Shown: piece by piece, positions 6,572 to 8,020 of the stretch
How the letters are laid out: each line of letters opens with the position of its first letter
How positions within the stretch are numbered: the stretch's first letter is position 1
Assembly (NCBI GenBank): GCA_964345215.1
Contig: CAYFQH010000067.1
Location: forward strand, 1-8,020
Length of the DNA stretch: 8,020 nt
Direction of reading: 5' to 3'
Source: CAYFQH01 sp964345215
GTDB lineage: Bacteria; Bacillota; Clostridia; Christensenellales; Aristaeellaceae
The notes under the pieces: generated by a model
Seen by the model: only the letters and a program-made list of their open reading frames with translations
Database searches by the model: none
What the model was told of the DNA's origin: nothing
Position numbers and translations under genes: made by a program

Positions 6572-7627
6572 ATGATCAAGGTAGCAGTGATTGGCTGCGG
6601 CACCATTGCCAATGCGGCCCATATTCCCTCTTATATGAACAACCCCGATGTAGAGATTAAGTATTTTTGCGATATTCGCCTGGAAAGAGCCCAACAGGCT
6701 GCAAAAGAATACGGTGTAGGTCAAGCCATTGATGATTACAAAAAGGTTCTTGAAGATCCTGACATTATTGCTGTTTCTATTTGTACCCCCAATAATGTGC
6801 ACAGCGAAATTTCCATTGCCGCCCTTGAAGCCGGCAAAAACGTATTATGCGAAAAACCCGCTGCCAGAACCTACGCCGAAGCCCTGAAGATGCAAAAAGC
6901 CCAGCATCAAAGCGGAAAGGTGCTTAACATTGGGGTGGTAAACCGCTTTAACGACAGCGTAAACCGGATTAAAGAATACATTGAAGGGGGCAAACTGGGG
7001 GATATATACCATGTGTACACCAGCTTTCGCGCCCACCGCTCCATTCCCGGCCTGGGCAAGGATTTTACCAACAGTGCCGTGGCCGGGGGCGGTGCCTTGA
7101 TTGACTGGGGTGTTCACTATTTGGATATTGTAATGTACTGCTGCGGCGACCCCAAGGTAAACACCGTATCTGGCGAAGTTTTTTCAAAGCTTGGCCGAAA
7201 CATGGAAGACTATGTGTATAAGAGCATGTGGGCAGGCCCGCCAGATTATAACGGCATATACGATGTAGACGATTCGGTTACCGCCCTTATTCGCACCAGC
7301 GGCCCGGTGATTAGTGTACACGGGGCCTGGGCCCAAAACATTGGGGTAAATGAGCAGTATATTGACTTTATGGGCACCAAGGGAGGTATCCGCCTTCATT
7401 ATGGTAAAGATTTTACTCTTTATACCCAAGAAAACGGTGCCCTGATTGAGTACACCCCCCAGTTTGACATGAGGGATCATTTTCAAAACGAAATAGATGC
7501 TTTTGTTCGCTGTATTCAAACGGGCGAAAAACTGCCCTCCCACATTGACACGGTAATTATTACCGCCCAAATGATGCAGGCTATTTACGATTCATCAAAG
7601 GCCCACAAGGAAATTGATTTAAGCTAA
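6572..7627 (+). CDS. Gfo/Idh/MocA-family NAD(P)-dependent oxidoreductase
   Basis: This 351-residue soluble dehydrogenase is of the glucose-fructose oxidoreductase/inositol dehydrogenase family, which oxidises or reduces a hydroxyl group on a sugar, cyclitol or related compound. The N-terminal Rossmann fold (PF01408) has GCGTIA at 8-13. Asp34 at the end of the second strand favours NAD over NADP. The conserved CEKP of the family is at 93-96, with catalytic Lys95. The C-terminal domain begins near 125 and has GGGALIDWGVHYLDI at 172-186, where Asp178 and His182 stand in the usual substrate-site positions. A segment at about 212-235, rich in Tyr, Trp and Pro, precedes DDSVTALIR and may shape substrate choice. 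AAGGAGG lies 7 bases before the ATG. It is a lone gene with its own promoter and terminator, so neighbours give no clue to the substrate. The 'MocA' in the family name refers to rhizopine catabolism, not to molybdenum cofactor. Confidence 0.92.
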   Translation: MIKVAVIGCGTIANAAHIPSYMNNPDVEIKYFCDIRLERAQQAAKEYGVGQAIDDYKKVLEDPDIIAVSICTPNNVHSEISIAALEAGKNVLCEKPAARTYAEALKMQKAQHQSGKVLNIGVVNRFNDSVNRIKEYIEGGKLGDIYHVYTSFRAHRSIPGLGKDFTNSAVAGGGALIDWGVHYLDIVMYCCGDPKVNTVSGEVFSKLGRNMEDYVYKSMWAGPPDYNGIYDVDDSVTALIRTSGPVISVHGAWAQNIGVNEQYIDFMGTKGGIRLHYGKDFTLYTQENGALIEYTPQFDMRDHFQNEIDAFVRCIQTGEKLPSHIDTVIITAQMMQAIYDSSKAHKEIDLS

Positions 7628-7770
7628 AAATCTGTTACCTCTTGGATGATGTATATCATTATTAATAACTAGCAACTCCTTATTTTACGTTGCGTTTATA
7701 TCTGTCATATTTAGTAAAATGCTGATGAAATAAACACAATAAAGCTTTTATTTTATGCCTGTTACAAATC
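7628..7770. other. A/T-rich intergenic stretch without a recognisable gene
   Basis: Between the oxidoreductase stop and its terminator hairpin lie about 140 A/T-rich bases with no plausible reading frame. A small inverted repeat, ATGAT-GTAT-ATCAT (7646-7659), is visible. A poorly spaced promoter-like pair (TTGCGT at 7690, TAAAAT at 7715) faces no plus-strand gene. Nothing here supports a defined RNA. Confidence 0.5.
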
Positions 7771-7801
7771 AAAAGGATACTGTATGTCCCAGTATCCTTT
7801 T
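7771..7801. terminator. Intrinsic terminator between convergent genes
   Basis: AAAAGGATACT (7771-7781) pairs perfectly with AGTATCCTTTT (7791-7801) around a 9-base loop. On the plus strand it is followed by a T-rich tract, ending the oxidoreductase transcript. On the minus strand it also leaves a TTTT end, so it can serve the peptide-transporter gene that stops at 7825. Confidence 0.9.
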
Positions 7802-7824
7802 TTATTTTCGCTTATTTTAATTGC

Positions 7825-8020
7825 CTACTCATACAAAAAACAGGCCACCTGATGGCCGCCGGGGCCGGGAAGGGCATATTGGCTGGGCACTTGCTGATGG
7901 CAGCGGTCCATTACCCTTGGGCAGCGGGTGGCAAAGGGGCAGCCCTTGGGGCGCTGAGAAATGCTGAGCACATCCCCCTTTAAAAGCTTTCGCTGTTTTT
8001 TATGGTTTGGGTCAAGGCCC
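7825..8020 (-). CDS. Oligopeptide/dipeptide ABC transporter ATP-binding protein, C-terminus only
   Basis: The last 64 codons of an Opp/Dpp-type ATPase are visible; the ATPase core lies beyond the right edge of the window. The segment LKGDVLSISQRPKGCPFATR followed by CPRVMDRC is the C-terminal oligopeptide-transporter domain (PF08352, oligo_HPY), normally reading GEVPSPxNPPxGCxFxxRCP. It carries four cysteines, in GCP, RCP, DRC and VAC, with spacing C-x5-C-x6-C-x19-C. The stretch after the third Cys leads to the usual HxVAC ending. The protein would energise uptake of peptides or, in some members, nickel. Its position at the end of a minus-strand unit fits the last gene of an opp/dpp operon (DppF or OppF-like), but D and F subunits cannot be told apart from the tail. 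The LSISQ instead of PSPxN is a small departure from the consensus. A terminator follows 24 bases after the stop. Confidence 0.88.
   Translation of the reverse strand, partial: GLDPNHKKQRKLLKGDVLSISQRPKGCPFATRCPRVMDRCHQQVPSQYALPGPGGHQVACFLYE

Noticed and set aside
6572..7627. Reading the 'MocA' family name as a link to the molybdenum-cofactor signal
   Set aside because: MocA in Gfo/Idh/MocA refers to rhizopine catabolism and is unrelated to the cofactor nucleotidyltransferase also called MocA.
7690..7720. Promoter-like TTGCGT and TAAAAT on the plus strand after the oxidoreductase
   Set aside because: The spacing is 19 bases, the hexamers are weak, and the next thing downstream is a terminator with no gene before it.

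Overview
The window looks like a chromosomal stretch from a low-to-moderate G+C anaerobic Firmicute, probably a clostridium. The reasons are strong AGGAGG-type ribosome binding sites before almost every gene, sigma-A-like promoters, short intergenic gaps closed by A/T-flanked hairpin terminators, and the NifU-like scaffold + GGGtGRT gene pair, which I know mainly from clostridia. No mobile element, tRNA, rRNA or CRISPR array is visible.

Layout. Bases 1-2497 (minus strand) hold an ABC importer operon of the FecCD/BtuCD type, read permease, then ATPase (4-base overlap), then substrate-binding protein, whose 3' end lies outside the window. The 405-base gap 2498-2902 is rich in signals. On the minus strand there is a perfect consensus promoter (TTGACA, 17 bases, TATAAT). 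It is followed about 15-20 bases after the expected transcription start by a structured leader that resembles the molybdenum-cofactor (Moco) riboswitch, then alternative hairpins, then a Shine-Dalgarno site and a GTG start. On the plus strand there is a separate extended -10 promoter for the next operon. Bases 2903-4617 (plus) encode an IscU/NifU-like iron-sulfur scaffold protein and a GGGtGRT protein, 20 bases apart. A bidirectional terminator (4644-4676) separates them from a convergent phosphoglucomutase/phosphomannomutase gene (4683-6404, minus). After a short divergent promoter region comes a single Gfo/Idh/MocA-family oxidoreductase (6572-7627, plus) with its own terminator (7771-7801). 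The window ends in the C-terminus of an oligopeptide-type ABC ATPase (7825-8020, minus).

How the genes may work together. The importer by itself would be annotated as iron-siderophore or cobalamin uptake. The leader suggests instead that it imports molybdate or tungstate and is repressed by the finished cofactor. That rests on my remembered comparison with the E. coli moaA leader, so it is a testable hypothesis, not a certainty. The divergent scaffold/GGGtGRT operon would fit a metal-cofactor theme, but the sequence does not prove a functional link. The sugar-phosphate mutase, the oxidoreductase and the peptide transporter appear to be independent units.
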